DNA of 64,000 nucleotides from DATDPM01 sp963841995 (GTDB lineage: Bacteria; Pseudomonadota; Alphaproteobacteria; DATDPM01): positions 42,657 to 106,656 of the forward strand of contig CAWJEX010000005.1 in NCBI GenBank assembly GCA_963841995.1, read 5' to 3'. The notes under the pieces are model-generated. The model was given only the letters and a program-made list of their open reading frames with translations, was not told where the DNA came from and searched no databases. A program made the position numbers and the translations under genes. Position 1 is the first letter of the stretch, and every line of letters begins with the position of its first letter. Positions 37,440-47,356 of this stretch are shown one piece after another.

Positions 37440-38510
37440 TTAAGCCTGCTTCAAGCTCGCGATATCGATGACAAAACGGTAGCGCACATCTCCCTTGATG
37501 GTGCGCTCGTAAGCCTCGTTGACCTTGTCGATCGGAATCACCTCGACATCGGAAGCAACCCCGTGCTTGCCGCAGAAATCGAGCATCTCCTGAGTCTCGC
37601 GGATGCCGCCGATGAGCGATCCGGCCAAGCGCCTCCGGCCCATGATCAGCACATGCGCGGCGAGCGGCGACGGTTCGGGCACGCCAACCAAGACCATGGT
37701 GCCGTCGCGCTTCAGCAACTCGAGATAAGCGTTGTAGTCGTGCTGGGCGGAGACGGTGTCGAGAATGAAATCGAATTTCTTGGCGTTCTTGGTGAACACC
37801 GATTCGTCCTTCGTGGCGAGGAAATCGTCGGCGCCAAGGCGCAACGCATCCTCGCGCTTGTTCGGCGAATGGCTCAGCACCGTCACATGGGCGCCCATCG
37901 CCTTGGCCAGCTTCACGCCCATATGGCCGAGCCCGCCAAGACCGACGATGGCGACCTTGCTGCCTTTCTTCACATTGTAATGATGAAGCGGCGAATAGGT
38001 GGTGATCCCGGCACAGAGCAGAGGTGCCGCGCGCTCGAGCGGAATGCCGCTCGGAATTCGCAGCACGTAATTTTCATCGACGGTGATCCGCGTCGAATAC
38101 CCGCCATGGGTCGGCGTTTTCTTGTCCTGCTCGACACTATTGTAAGTAAAGCTGGCACCGCTTTCGCAAAACTGCTCTTCGCCCGCGATACAGGCTTCGC
38201 AGGTGCGGTCGGAATCGACGAAGCAGCCGACGCCGACGATATCGCCCGCGTTCCATTTTTTGACATGGCTGCCGAGCTTAGCGACCTTGCCGATGATTTC
38301 GTGGCCGGGAACCATCGGGAAGATCGAGCCGCCCCACTCGTCACGGGCCTGGTGAATATCGGAATGGCAGATGCCACAATAAAGGATGTCGATCAGAACG
38401 TCATGGGGGCCGGGCTCGCGGCGCTCGATGGTGAAGGGCGCGACCGGCGACTTTGCGGAAGCGGCGGCATAGGCGGGAGTTTTGAGAGTGGTTTTGGTCA
38501 ATGTGTCCAT
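37440..38510 (-). CDS. Zinc-dependent alcohol dehydrogenase, cinnamyl/YahK type
   Basis: A medium-chain dehydrogenase of the group containing YahK and plant cinnamyl alcohol dehydrogenases, which mostly reduce aldehydes with NADPH. CGICHSDIHQARDEWGG, the structural-zinc cysteines (CEACIAGEEQFC) and GLGGLGHMG are typical. Start chosen at 38510 (MDTLTKTTLKTPAYAAASAK), with GAGG upstream; a frame up to 38558 exists. 356 residues. Upstream of the SDR and apparently co-transcribed with it. Confidence 0.88.
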   Translation of the reverse strand: MDTLTKTTLKTPAYAAASAKSPVAPFTIERREPGPHDVLIDILYCGICHSDIHQARDEWGGSIFPMVPGHEIIGKVAKLGSHVKKWNAGDIVGVGCFVDSDRTCEACIAGEEQFCESGASFTYNSVEQDKKTPTHGGYSTRITVDENYVLRIPSGIPLERAAPLLCAGITTYSPLHHYNVKKGSKVAIVGLGGLGHMGVKLAKAMGAHVTVLSHSPNKREDALRLGADDFLATKDESVFTKNAKKFDFILDTVSAQHDYNAYLELLKRDGTMVLVGVPEPSPLAAHVLIMGRRRLAGSLIGGIRETQEMLDFCGKHGVASDVEVIPIDKVNEAYERTIKGDVRYRFVIDIASLKQA

Positions 38511-38685
38511 GGCTTTGACCTCAGGAGGGTTGAACGCGATTGCGTGCGGATGGCGCACCGCGTGGCGAAAAAGTGACAGTCATGCACGGTCAGACTGTCC
38601 CCCGATGGCAATGATCTAAGGATGGTCTCGCCTGATTCAAAGGGCGTGGCGAAATATCGCAATTCGCCGACAAATTTTGTGGCCA

Positions 38686-38925
38686 TTACCCCTTAATCTT
38701 GCAGCGAAAATAATAAACCGTCATGCCTTGGGATTGCGGATCGGGCTCCGAATTCATCAGTTCCGGGGCGCCGCCGGTTTTTCCGGCGCAAACTTCCGTG
38801 GCCGCGGTTTTCGCTTCTTCGATCGTCTTGGCGCGAACGACGGCGATGTGCTTGTCGTCCGCCATCGACTGTGTCGCCACCAATCCCATAAAAATCATGG
38901 CAGAAATTGTCATGGTCATGCGCAT
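38686..38925 (-). CDS. Small exported protein of unknown function
   Basis: 79 residues. The ATG at 38925 has AGGGAGA upstream. Residues 1-22 (MTMTISAMIFMGLVATQSMA within them) form a signal peptide; the mature part has two cysteines that could pair and ends YYFRCKIKG. I do not recognise the family. A longer open frame to 39348 lies antisense to the FkbM-coding DNA and is a shadow. Confidence 0.6.
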   Translation of the reverse strand: MRMTMTISAMIFMGLVATQSMADDKHIAVVRAKTIEEAKTAATEVCAGKTGGAPELMNSEPDPQSQGMTVYYFRCKIKG

Positions 38926-38947
38926 GGATCTCTCCCTGTTGCCGTTT

Positions 38948-39769
38948 CTATGTTGGCAAAAAGATGAAATTCCGCACATAGCGCCGCCGGTTGCCGCCGG
39001 GCGCCAGCGGCTCGATTTGAAATTCATGGACCGAGAAACGGTCAAGCGTCTGCAGCACGCCGTCGGCGATAAAATAGCCGCGATAATCGAGACGGCGCAA
39101 AAGATCGAAGGGTTCCGGGAAGCGGCCCTTGGCGTGAGCAATTTCGTTTTCGAGCATGATGACCGGCCGGTCGCGGCGAATGGTTTCTTGGGCCCCGCGC
39201 AGGACTTCGGCTTCATGGCCTTCGACATCGACTTTGACGAATCCGACATCGACGATGCCGAGATCGTCGATCCCCAAATCGTCAATGCGGCGGCAGGGCA
39301 CGCGCAATGTAATGCTCCGGCCGGGAAAGTCCCGGTCGAGGGCGGCACCGTTATTGGTCCAGCCTTTCCGCCCGCGCGGGATGGTGAGATCCGCTTCGCC
39401 GCTGGATTCGCTCAAGGCCATGCCCAGCACCGTCACATTGCGGTCGGCGACCGCCCTCAACGCGCGCAACGGGTTCGGATTGGGCTCGAAGGCGTAAACA
39501 TGCCGGCAAGCCCTCGCCATGAAATACGTGTAAAGCCCGAGATTGGCGCCGACATCGATCCCGGCTCGCCCGGGATCGGCGAGATGCGCGATCAGGCGCA
39601 ACTCGGGGTAGCGCCCTTGCGCATAGAAAAAGGCGCGAAAGCGGTAAAAGGCGCGAAACGGCAGCGCCCGGAATTTAAAATCCTGCCGGAGGTCGTTCCA
39701 CCAATCGCGCCAGCTCTCCCGCGGCAGATAGGCCGGAACGGCGGCGCTTTCGCTCGAATCCACGGTCAA
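38948..39769 (-). CDS. FkbM family methyltransferase
   Basis: A SAM-dependent methyltransferase. The SAM motif GIDVGANLGLYTYFMAR is at about residue 91 and the family motif VKVDVEGHEAEVLRGAQ at about residue 177. 273 residues. FkbM proteins methylate hydroxyl groups on polyketides, sugars or lipids; the substrate here is not evident. No sugar or polyketide genes lie nearby. Confidence 0.88.
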   Translation of the reverse strand: MTVDSSESAAVPAYLPRESWRDWWNDLRQDFKFRALPFRAFYRFRAFFYAQGRYPELRLIAHLADPGRAGIDVGANLGLYTYFMARACRHVYAFEPNPNPLRALRAVADRNVTVLGMALSESSGEADLTIPRGRKGWTNNGAALDRDFPGRSITLRVPCRRIDDLGIDDLGIVDVGFVKVDVEGHEAEVLRGAQETIRRDRPVIMLENEIAHAKGRFPEPFDLLRRLDYRGYFIADGVLQTLDRFSVHEFQIEPLAPGGNRRRYVRNFIFLPT

Positions 39770-40034
39770 GAATCAGGTCCTCCTTTCGGCTTAGTATATA
39801 CACCCGGCCGTAGTCGCTGGGAGGGGGCCAACCGGCTGAAAAGTCGGGCGAAAAATAGGGCCAAAAAGCTTTTGGTCCGGGCGCTCTCCTATCGTACTCT
39901 CGCCGCCCGTTCTGGCACCGGTTGTAGCTCCCGGGAGATCGAATTTTCCGGGAGGGGTTGATGTTTGTATTGCGTCTAAGCGACGCATACGACTGACGCC
40001 TATGACCGGGGGCGCCTGAACGGAACGAGGGACG

Positions 40035-41252
40035 ATGCGCGGAAAGCTTTTGATCGCCCAGGGTGGGGGACCCACGGCGGTTATCAATCAATCGCTGGTC
40101 GGAGCCGTGCTTGCCGGACGCGAGCGCGACGCGACCCTGCCCATCTATGGCGCGCGGCACGGCGTCAAGGGCATCGTCAACGAGGATTTCCTCGATCTGA
40201 GCCGCGAACCCGCCGCCAATCTCGAAGCGGTTGCGGCAACGCCGAGTTCGGCCCTAGGTTCAACCCGGGACAAGCCGGATCTGAAATACTGCCAGGACAT
40301 ATTCCGCTCGCTCGAAGCCCATAATATCGCCACGTTCCTCTATATCGGCGGCAACGATTCGTCGGACACGGTCAGGATCGTTAGCGAAGAGGCGCAGAAA
40401 GCGGGCTATCCCTTGCGCGCCATCCATGTGCCGAAAACGATCGACAACGATCTGATGGAGAACGACCACACGCCGGGTTTCCCGTCGGCGGCGAAATTCG
40501 TGGCCTGCGCCTTCGCCGGGGCCGAGCTGGACAACGCCTCGCTGCCGGGCGTTTATGTCGGCGTCGTCATGGGCCGCCATGCCGGATTCTTGACCGCGGC
40601 CGCGGCGGCTTTGCGGGAGTCACCGGACAATGGGCCGCATCTCGTTTACATGCCGGAACGGATTTTCGATACCGAGAAGTTCGTGAGCGAGGTGAAGGCG
40701 GTTTATTCGCGGCTCGGCCGCTGTGTGGTGGCGGTGAGCGAGGGCATCCATGACGCGGACGGCGAAGCGATCGCAACCAAGCTCGCCAAGGAGATCGAGC
40801 GCGACGCTCACGGCAATGTCCAGCTTTCGGGAACAGGCGCACTTGCGGACGCACTCACCGAGGAGATTAAGCAGAAGCTGAAGATCAAGCGGGTGCGCGG
40901 CGACACGTTCGGATATCTGCAGCGCTCGTTTCTCGGTGTCGTTTCCGATGTCGATCAGCGTGAGGCGCGAGAAGCCGGGAAACAAGCGGTGCGCTTTGCC
41001 TTCGAGCAAAGCCGCGATGGATCGGTCACGATCACCCGCGTGCCCGGAAAAAACTATTCGGTGACTTACGCGCTGGAGGCTTTGGAGAAGATCGGCGGCA
41101 AAACTCGCGTCATGCCGGATTCCTTCATCGCATCCTCGGGCTCGGATATCACGCCGACTTTCCTCGATTATTTACGGCCGCTGCTCGGCTCGGATATCCC
41201 CGTCAAGGCGCGGCTCAAAGCGCCTGCGGTTGCCAAGGTTCTGGCGTCATGA
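40035..41252 (+). CDS. pfp: Pyrophosphate-dependent 6-phosphofructokinase
   Basis: Interconverts fructose 6-phosphate and fructose 1,6-bisphosphate using PPi, and is reversible. The family motif GGGPTAVINQSLVGA opens the protein. PPi use is inferred from GGNDSSD, with Asp where ATP enzymes have Gly, and PKTIDNDL, with Lys where ATP enzymes have Gly. 405 residues, with GAGGGACG before the ATG. First gene of the sugar-phosphate operon; its stop overlaps the tkt start by 4 bp. Confidence 0.9.
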   Translation: MRGKLLIAQGGGPTAVINQSLVGAVLAGRERDATLPIYGARHGVKGIVNEDFLDLSREPAANLEAVAATPSSALGSTRDKPDLKYCQDIFRSLEAHNIATFLYIGGNDSSDTVRIVSEEAQKAGYPLRAIHVPKTIDNDLMENDHTPGFPSAAKFVACAFAGAELDNASLPGVYVGVVMGRHAGFLTAAAAALRESPDNGPHLVYMPERIFDTEKFVSEVKAVYSRLGRCVVAVSEGIHDADGEAIATKLAKEIERDAHGNVQLSGTGALADALTEEIKQKLKIKRVRGDTFGYLQRSFLGVVSDVDQREAREAGKQAVRFAFEQSRDGSVTITRVPGKNYSVTYALEALEKIGGKTRVMPDSFIASSGSDITPTFLDYLRPLLGSDIPVKARLKAPAVAKVLAS

Positions 41253-43265
41253 ATGAGCAAACGGTGAAAGAAAAATCCGTGAACCAAACTTCAGGGGACC
41301 CAAGCCCGCGCGACATGGCGAATGCGATCCGGGCGCTTGCCATGGATGCGGTCGAGAAGGCCAATTCCGGCCATCCCGGCATGCCCATGGGCATGGCCGA
41401 TGTCGCGACCGTGTTGTTCAGCCGGTTCCTGAAATTCGACGCGTCGGCGCCGGATTGGCCGGATCGCGACCGGCTGGTGCTTTCGGCCGGCCATGGCTCG
41501 ATGCTGCTTTATGCGGTTCTGTATTTAACCGGTTATCCCGGCATGACCATCGAGCAGATCAAGAATTTCCGTCAGCTCGGAAGCATGACGCCGGGCCATC
41601 CCGAGTACGGCCACGCGCCGGGAATCGAAACCACCACCGGCCCGCTCGGCCAGGGAATCGGGACCGCGGTTGGCATGGCGCTGGCGGAACGAATGCTGGC
41701 CGCGCGCTTCCCAGGGTTAGTCGATCATCACACTTATGTACTGGCGAGCGACGGCGATTTGATGGAAGGCGTCAGCCAAGAGGCGATTTCCTTTGCCGGC
41801 CATTTGCGTCTGTCGCGCTTAATCGTTCTCTACGACGACAACCACATCTCCATCGACGGATCGACGGACCTCGCCTTTTCCGATGATGCGCTGGGCCGGG
41901 TCAGGGCCAGCGGCTGGAACAGCGAACGCGTCGACGGCCACGACCCGGAACAAGTCGCAGCGGCAATCGAGCGCGCGAAAGCGAGCGACCGGCCCACACT
42001 CATCGCCTGCCGGACCGTCATCGGCTACGGCGCACCGAAGAAGCAAGGAACCGCCAGCACCCACGGTTCGCCGCTCGGTGCCGAAGAAGTTGCCGGTGCG
42101 CGGCAGAAACTGGGATGGAACCATCCGGCTTTCGAAATTCCCGAATTGATCCTATCGGCGTGGCACAAAATCGGAAAGAAAGGCGCTGCGACTCGCATCG
42201 AATGGGAAAAAGAACTTTCCGGCGTACCCGCTGAAACGCGCAGCGAATTCCAGCGGCGATTGGCGCGAAAGCTTCCCGCCGATTTTCAAAAGGCCATGAG
42301 CGCGCTCAAGGAGCGGCTTGGCAAGGAAGCGCCGAAATGGGCAACGCGGCGCGCCTCGGGCGAAGTGCTGGAAACCTTGACTGCGATCATGCCCGAACTC
42401 GTTGGCGGCTCCGCCGATCTCAGCCCTTCGACTTCTGACCCAGGTGAAGAATCAGAAGAACATTCGGGCCGGCGATTTCTCGGGCAGCTACATCCATTTC
42501 GGCGTGCGCGAACACGGCATGGCGACCGCCATGAACGGGTTGTCGCTACATGGCGGATTTATTCCTTATGGCGGGACATTCTTGGTTTTCACCGATTATT
42601 GCCGTCCGGCCATCCGGCTCGCTGCGCTGATGAACCAAGGGGTCATTTACGTCATGACCCATGATTCGATCGGGCTTGGCGAAGACGGGCCGACACACCA
42701 GCCGGTCGAGCATTTGGCGGCGTTCCGCGCGATGCCGAATGTGCGTGTGTTCCGTCCGTGCGACGCGGTCGAGACCGCGGAATGCTGGGAACTTGCGATT
42801 GAACGGCGCGACGGGCCGTCAATCCTGGCGCTGTCGCGACAAAATGTCCCCTCCCTGCGGAGGGGCGATGAAGGCGAAAATCTCTGTGCCCGCGGCGGCT
42901 ATGTGCTGCGCGCGGCCTCGAAGACGCCGAGAGTGGGTTTCCTTAGCACCGGTTCGGAAGTCATGATCGCCGTCGAGGCAGCGAAGCGGTTGGAGGACGA
43001 AGGCATCGCGGCATCGGTGGTCTCCCTGCCCTGTTTCGAGCTCTTCGACACGCAAAGCGAGCGGTACCGCGACGAGGTGCTCGGCGATTGTGTCCGGATC
43101 GCGATCGAAGCGGCGAGCCCGTTCGGCTGGGAGCGTTATCTCGGTGGCAACGGCGCCATGATTGGCATGACCGGCTTCGGTGCATCGGCGCCGGCAGAGA
43201 CGTTGTACAAGCATTTCGGGATCACAGCGGACGCTTTGGTCGCCGCGGCGAAAGCCAGACTCTAG
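41249..43265 (+). CDS. tkt: Transketolase, one-base frame break
   Basis: Transfers two-carbon units between sugar phosphates with thiamine diphosphate, in the pentose phosphate and Calvin pathways. The N-terminal part (ANSGHPGMPMGMADVATVLF; GDGDLMEG-like SDGDLMEGVSQEA) and the C-terminal part (VREHGMATAMNGLSLHGGFI; DSIGLGEDGPTHQPVEHLA) lie in frames differing by one base. The break is at 42430-42435 (GACTTC); removing one T restores GACTC and reads PSTLTQVKNQKNIRAGDF, giving 671 residues. Probably a sequence error. Lies between pfp and gap. Confidence 0.93.
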
Positions 43266-43297
43266 ATCAACAACGACTCAATCACGGAGGCAAACGA

Positions 43298-44305
43298 ATG
43301 GCAGTGCGGGTGGCGATCAACGGGTTCGGGCGAATTGGGCGCCTGGTGTTTCGCGCGCTTTTCGAGCGCAATGCGGAAGCGCTTTCTGTCGTCGCGATCA
43401 ACGACCTCGGACCGGTCGAAACCAATGCGCATTTGCTGCGTCACGATTCTATTCACGGCAAGTTTCCTGGAACGGTGACGACGGGCACGGACACCCTCGA
43501 CCTCGGCCGTGGCACGATCAAAGTGCTCGCCGAACGCGATCCGGAAAAGCTGCCGTGGAAGGATTTGGACGTGGCAATCGTGCTCGAATGCACCGGGCGG
43601 TTCACCAAGCGGGCGGACGCCGAAAGGCATTTGAAGGCCGGTGCCAAGCGCGTGCTGATATCCGCCCCCGCTGACGGCGCCGACTTGACCGTGGTTTATG
43701 GCGTCAATCACGACAAGCTGGCCGGTAATCACGTTGTCATTTCCAACGCGTCGTGCACGACCAATTGCTTAGCCCCCGTCGCCCATGTGCTGCACAAGGA
43801 AATCGGGATTGCCCGCGGCTATATGACGACGGTCCATGCCTATACCGGCGATCAACAACTGGTGGACACGCTGCACAAAGACCTGCGGCGCGCGCGGGCC
43901 GCGGCCCAAAGCATGATTCCGACCTCGACGGGTGCCGCGCGGGCCTTAGGCCTGGTTCTACCCGACCTCAAGGGCAAGCTCGACGGCTGCGCCATTCGCG
44001 TGCCGGTCGCGAATGTCTCGCTGATCGATCTGGTATTCACGGCATCGCGGGAAACCACGATCGATGAAATCAACAAGGCCCTGACCAAGGCGTCACAGGG
44101 TCCGCTCTCGGGTATCCTAGCGGTTAGCTCCGAACCGTTGGTCTCTACCGACTACAATCACACCAACGTCTCGGCCACGGTCGATCTCGCGGAAACCCAA
44201 GTGGTGGATAAGACATTGGGTCGCGTGCTCGCCTGGTACGACAATGAGTGGGGATTTTCCAACCGTATGGTGGACACCGCCGTCGCCATGGCGAATCTGG
44301 GATAG
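43298..44305 (+). CDS. gap: Glyceraldehyde-3-phosphate dehydrogenase
   Basis: Type I GAPDH. NAD-binding NGFGRIGRLVFRALF at the N-terminus, catalytic cysteine in SNASCTTNCLAPVAHVLHKE, and WYDNEWGFSNRMVDT near the end. 335 residues; CGGAGG precedes the ATG at 43298. Two bases separate it from pgk. Confidence 0.96.
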   Translation: MAVRVAINGFGRIGRLVFRALFERNAEALSVVAINDLGPVETNAHLLRHDSIHGKFPGTVTTGTDTLDLGRGTIKVLAERDPEKLPWKDLDVAIVLECTGRFTKRADAERHLKAGAKRVLISAPADGADLTVVYGVNHDKLAGNHVVISNASCTTNCLAPVAHVLHKEIGIARGYMTTVHAYTGDQQLVDTLHKDLRRARAAAQSMIPTSTGAARALGLVLPDLKGKLDGCAIRVPVANVSLIDLVFTASRETTIDEINKALTKASQGPLSGILAVSSEPLVSTDYNHTNVSATVDLAETQVVDKTLGRVLAWYDNEWGFSNRMVDTAVAMANLG

Positions 44306-44307
44306 GC

Positions 44308-45510
44308 ATGAAGGTCGCGTACAAAACGCTCGATGATGTGAACGTCTCAGGGAAGCGCGTCCTTTTGCGCGTGGACTTCAACGTGCCGGTGAAAAACGGG
44401 CTCGTCACCGATACGATGCGGATCGAGCGCGTTGTGCCCACGATCCAAGAATTAAAGAAGAAAGGCGCGCGGATCATCCTGCTGTCCCATTTCGGCCGGC
44501 CGAAGGGCAAGGCCCTGCGCGAAATGTCGCTGCGCCCCGTGCTACGGCCGCTGCAAGTCGCGCTCGGCGGGGAGGCGATCGCCTTTTCCGACGATTGCAT
44601 CGGCCCGGCGGCGGAGCTGGTGTCGAAGCGGCTTAAGGACGGCGATGTCGCGCTGTTCGAGAATCTCCGCTTCCATGGCGGCGAAGAACGCAACGATCCG
44701 GTGTTCGCCCGCGCGCTTGCCGCGAATGGTCAGATTTACGTGAACGATGCCTTTGCCGCGGCGCATCGCGCCCACGCCTCGGTTGCCGCCATTACCAAAT
44801 TCCTTCCTTCCGTCGCCGGGCGCCTGATGCAAGCGGAGCTTTCGACTCTGGAGCGCATTCTCGAATCGCCGGAACGGCCGCTGGCCGCGGTGATCGGCGG
44901 AGCGAAGATTTCGACCAAAATGGAACTACTCGGCAATCTGACCGCAAAAGTGAATGTGCTGGTGATCGGCGGCGGCATGGCCAATACGTTTCTCTACGCC
45001 GCGGGGATCGAAGTCGGTGCCAGCGTGTGCGAGCACCGGATGGCGGACGATGCCAATCGCATTGCCACCGTTGCCCAGCAGAATAGTTGCGAGATCGTGC
45101 TCCCGGTGGACGCCGTGGTTGCGGGCCAACTCGCCGCAAACACACGGACGGTCACGGTGCCGGTCAACAAGGTACCCCAACAGGGCATGATTCTCGACAT
45201 CGGACCGGAAACCGTCAAAACGATCGAAACCAAATTGGCGGGCTGCAAGAGCGTGGTTTGGAACGGGCCCCTGGGCGCCTTCGAAACGCCGCCCTTCGAG
45301 GCGGGCACGTCGGCAGTGGCCCAAGCCGTCGCCCGCTTGACGCGCGCCAAGAAGTTGATGAGCGTTGCCGGCGGTGGCGATACGGTGGCAGCTCTTTCCA
45401 AGGCTGGCGTTATCGACGATTTTACTTATGTATCAACCGCGGGGGGCGCCTTTCTCGAATGGATGGAAGGCAAAGAGCTCCCCGGCATTACCGCGCTTTC
45501 CGGCAAATGA
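44308..45510 (+). CDS. pgk: Phosphoglycerate kinase
   Basis: Converts 1,3-bisphosphoglycerate and ADP to 3-phosphoglycerate and ATP. RVDFNVPVKNG near residue 22, HFGRPKGK near residue 62 and the nucleotide loop GGGDTVAALSKAG near the C-terminus are conserved. 400 residues. The ATG follows the gap stop by 2 bp, so translation is coupled. Confidence 0.96.
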   Translation: MKVAYKTLDDVNVSGKRVLLRVDFNVPVKNGLVTDTMRIERVVPTIQELKKKGARIILLSHFGRPKGKALREMSLRPVLRPLQVALGGEAIAFSDDCIGPAAELVSKRLKDGDVALFENLRFHGGEERNDPVFARALAANGQIYVNDAFAAAHRAHASVAAITKFLPSVAGRLMQAELSTLERILESPERPLAAVIGGAKISTKMELLGNLTAKVNVLVIGGGMANTFLYAAGIEVGASVCEHRMADDANRIATVAQQNSCEIVLPVDAVVAGQLAANTRTVTVPVNKVPQQGMILDIGPETVKTIETKLAGCKSVVWNGPLGAFETPPFEAGTSAVAQAVARLTRAKKLMSVAGGGDTVAALSKAGVIDDFTYVSTAGGAFLEWMEGKELPGITALSGK

Positions 45511-45590
45511 TCGGGGCGGATCCATCGCCGGGACGGCAAACGATCGCGGGTGGGCGCCGACGGTAGGATGAGGACGGAGGCAAAAGAAAT

Positions 45591-46655
45591 ATGGCATTGA
45601 TTTCATTGCGTCAGCTGTTGGACCACGCGGCCGAGCACGATTACGGCGTGCCGGCGTTCAACATCAATAATATGGAGCAGCTGCAGGCGATCATGCGGGC
45701 AGCCGATAAGACCAAGGCTCCGGTCATCGTCCAGATCAGCCGGGGTGCTCGCTCTTATGCCGGCGATGCCTTCCTGCGGCACATGGTCAATGCCGCCGTC
45801 GAAATGTATCCGGATATTCCAATCTGCGTTCATCAGGACCACGGCAATAGCGTGGAAACCTGCCTGTCGGCGATGGCCAACAGCTATACCTCGGTGATGA
45901 TGGACGGCTCGTTGGAAGCCGATGCCAAGACTCCCGCGAGCTACGAATACAATGTCGCGGTCACCGCGAAAGTCGCCGAGATGGCGCATCTGATCGGCGT
46001 TTCGGTCGAAGGCGAGCTCGGCTGCCTCGGCTCGCTCGAGACCGGCAAGGGCGACAAGGAAGACGGTCACGGTCATGAAGGAACGCTGACCCACGACATG
46101 CTGCTGACCGATCCGAACGAAGCCGCCGATTTCGTCGCGAAGACGAAGGTCGATGCCTTGGCGGTCGCGATTGGAACTTCGCACGGCGCCTACAAATTCT
46201 CGCGCAAGCCGACCGGCGACATCCTGGCCATGAACCGGGTCAAGGAAATTCATGCCCGGCTGCCGAACACTCATCTCGTGATGCACGGCTCGAGCTCGGT
46301 GCCTCAGGATTTGCAGGACGTGATCAACGAATACGGCGGCGCGATGCCGCAGACCTACGGCGTTCCGGTGGAAGAGATCATCACCGGCATCAAACACGGC
46401 GTGCGCAAGATCAATATCGACACCGATTGCCGGATGGCGATCACCGGGCAATACCGGAAGATCGCGGCCCTTCAGAAAGCCGAGTTCGATCCGCGCAATT
46501 TCAACAAGCCGGCATACGCGGCCATGGAAAAGCTCTGCACCGAACGCCTTGAGCAATTCGGCACCGCCGGTAATGCGTCGAAAATCAAGGTGACGCCGCT
46601 CCGCGACATGGCGTCGCGCTACAAGAAGGGGGAATTGGACCCCACCATCCATTAG
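45591..46655 (+). CDS. fba: Fructose-bisphosphate aldolase, class II (CbbA type)
   Basis: Zinc-dependent aldol cleavage and condensation of fructose 1,6-bisphosphate, and sedoheptulose 1,7-bisphosphate in Calvin-type enzymes. Zinc ligands in CVHQDHGNS, GTSHGAYKF and MHGSSSVP are seen. 354 residues, the longer class II subtype found in Calvin-cycle operons. ACGGAGG precedes the ATG. 80 bp after pgk. Confidence 0.94.
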   Translation: MALISLRQLLDHAAEHDYGVPAFNINNMEQLQAIMRAADKTKAPVIVQISRGARSYAGDAFLRHMVNAAVEMYPDIPICVHQDHGNSVETCLSAMANSYTSVMMDGSLEADAKTPASYEYNVAVTAKVAEMAHLIGVSVEGELGCLGSLETGKGDKEDGHGHEGTLTHDMLLTDPNEAADFVAKTKVDALAVAIGTSHGAYKFSRKPTGDILAMNRVKEIHARLPNTHLVMHGSSSVPQDLQDVINEYGGAMPQTYGVPVEEIITGIKHGVRKINIDTDCRMAITGQYRKIAALQKAEFDPRNFNKPAYAAMEKLCTERLEQFGTAGNASKIKVTPLRDMASRYKKGELDPTIH

Positions 46656-46692
46656 GCTAAGCTAGACCATCCAATCGATCGAGTCCGTGCCC

Positions 46693-47343
46693 ATGAGCCG
46701 CGCCGTCAAGATTGCGCCTTCGATACTCTCCGCCGACTTCGCCAAGCTCGGCGAAGAAGTGCGGGCCATCGACGCCGGCGGCTGCGATTACGTCCATGTC
46801 GACGTCATGGACGGGCATTTCGTGCCGAATTTGACGATTGGACCCGACGTCGTGAAGGCGATCCGCCCGCACACCAAGAAAGTGCTCGATGTCCATCTGA
46901 TGATCGAACCAGCGGACCCCTTCATCGAATCCTTCGCGTCGGCGGGCAGCGACATCATCACCATCCATATCGAAGCCGGTCGCCATGCCGACCGCTCGCT
47001 TCAGCTCATCCACTCGCTCGGCAAGAAAGCGGGCATCTCGCTCAATCCGTCGACCCCGGAAACCGCCATCGAATACCTGCTCGACAAGGTCGATCTCGTG
47101 CTGGTGATGTCGGTCAATCCAGGTTTCGGCGGCCAGACTTTCCTCGATTCCCAACTCTCGAAAATCAGCCGCATCCGGGAAATGATCGGCTCACGCAAGA
47201 TCGAGCTCGAAGTCGACGGCGGTATTACAAAGAGCAATGCGCAAGCCGTGATTGCGGCCGGTGCCGATGTTCTGGTGGCTGGATCGGCCGTATTCAACGG
47301 CGGCGACTACGCCGGAAACATCAAAGCCTTGCGCGGGAATTGA
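46693..47343 (+). CDS. rpe: Ribulose-phosphate 3-epimerase
   Basis: Interconverts ribulose 5-phosphate and xylulose 5-phosphate. A TIM barrel with HVDVMDGHFVPNLTIGPDVV and VMSVNPGFGGQTFL, which hold the metal and catalytic residues. I use the ATG at 46693 (MSRAVKIAPSILSADFAKLG); a GTG two codons upstream is possible. 216 residues. Last metabolic gene of the operon. Confidence 0.94.
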   Translation: MSRAVKIAPSILSADFAKLGEEVRAIDAGGCDYVHVDVMDGHFVPNLTIGPDVVKAIRPHTKKVLDVHLMIEPADPFIESFASAGSDIITIHIEAGRHADRSLQLIHSLGKKAGISLNPSTPETAIEYLLDKVDLVLVMSVNPGFGGQTFLDSQLSKISRIREMIGSRKIELEVDGGITKSNAQAVIAAGADVLVAGSAVFNGGDYAGNIKALRGN

Positions 47344-47356
47344 TGGTGTTACCGAC

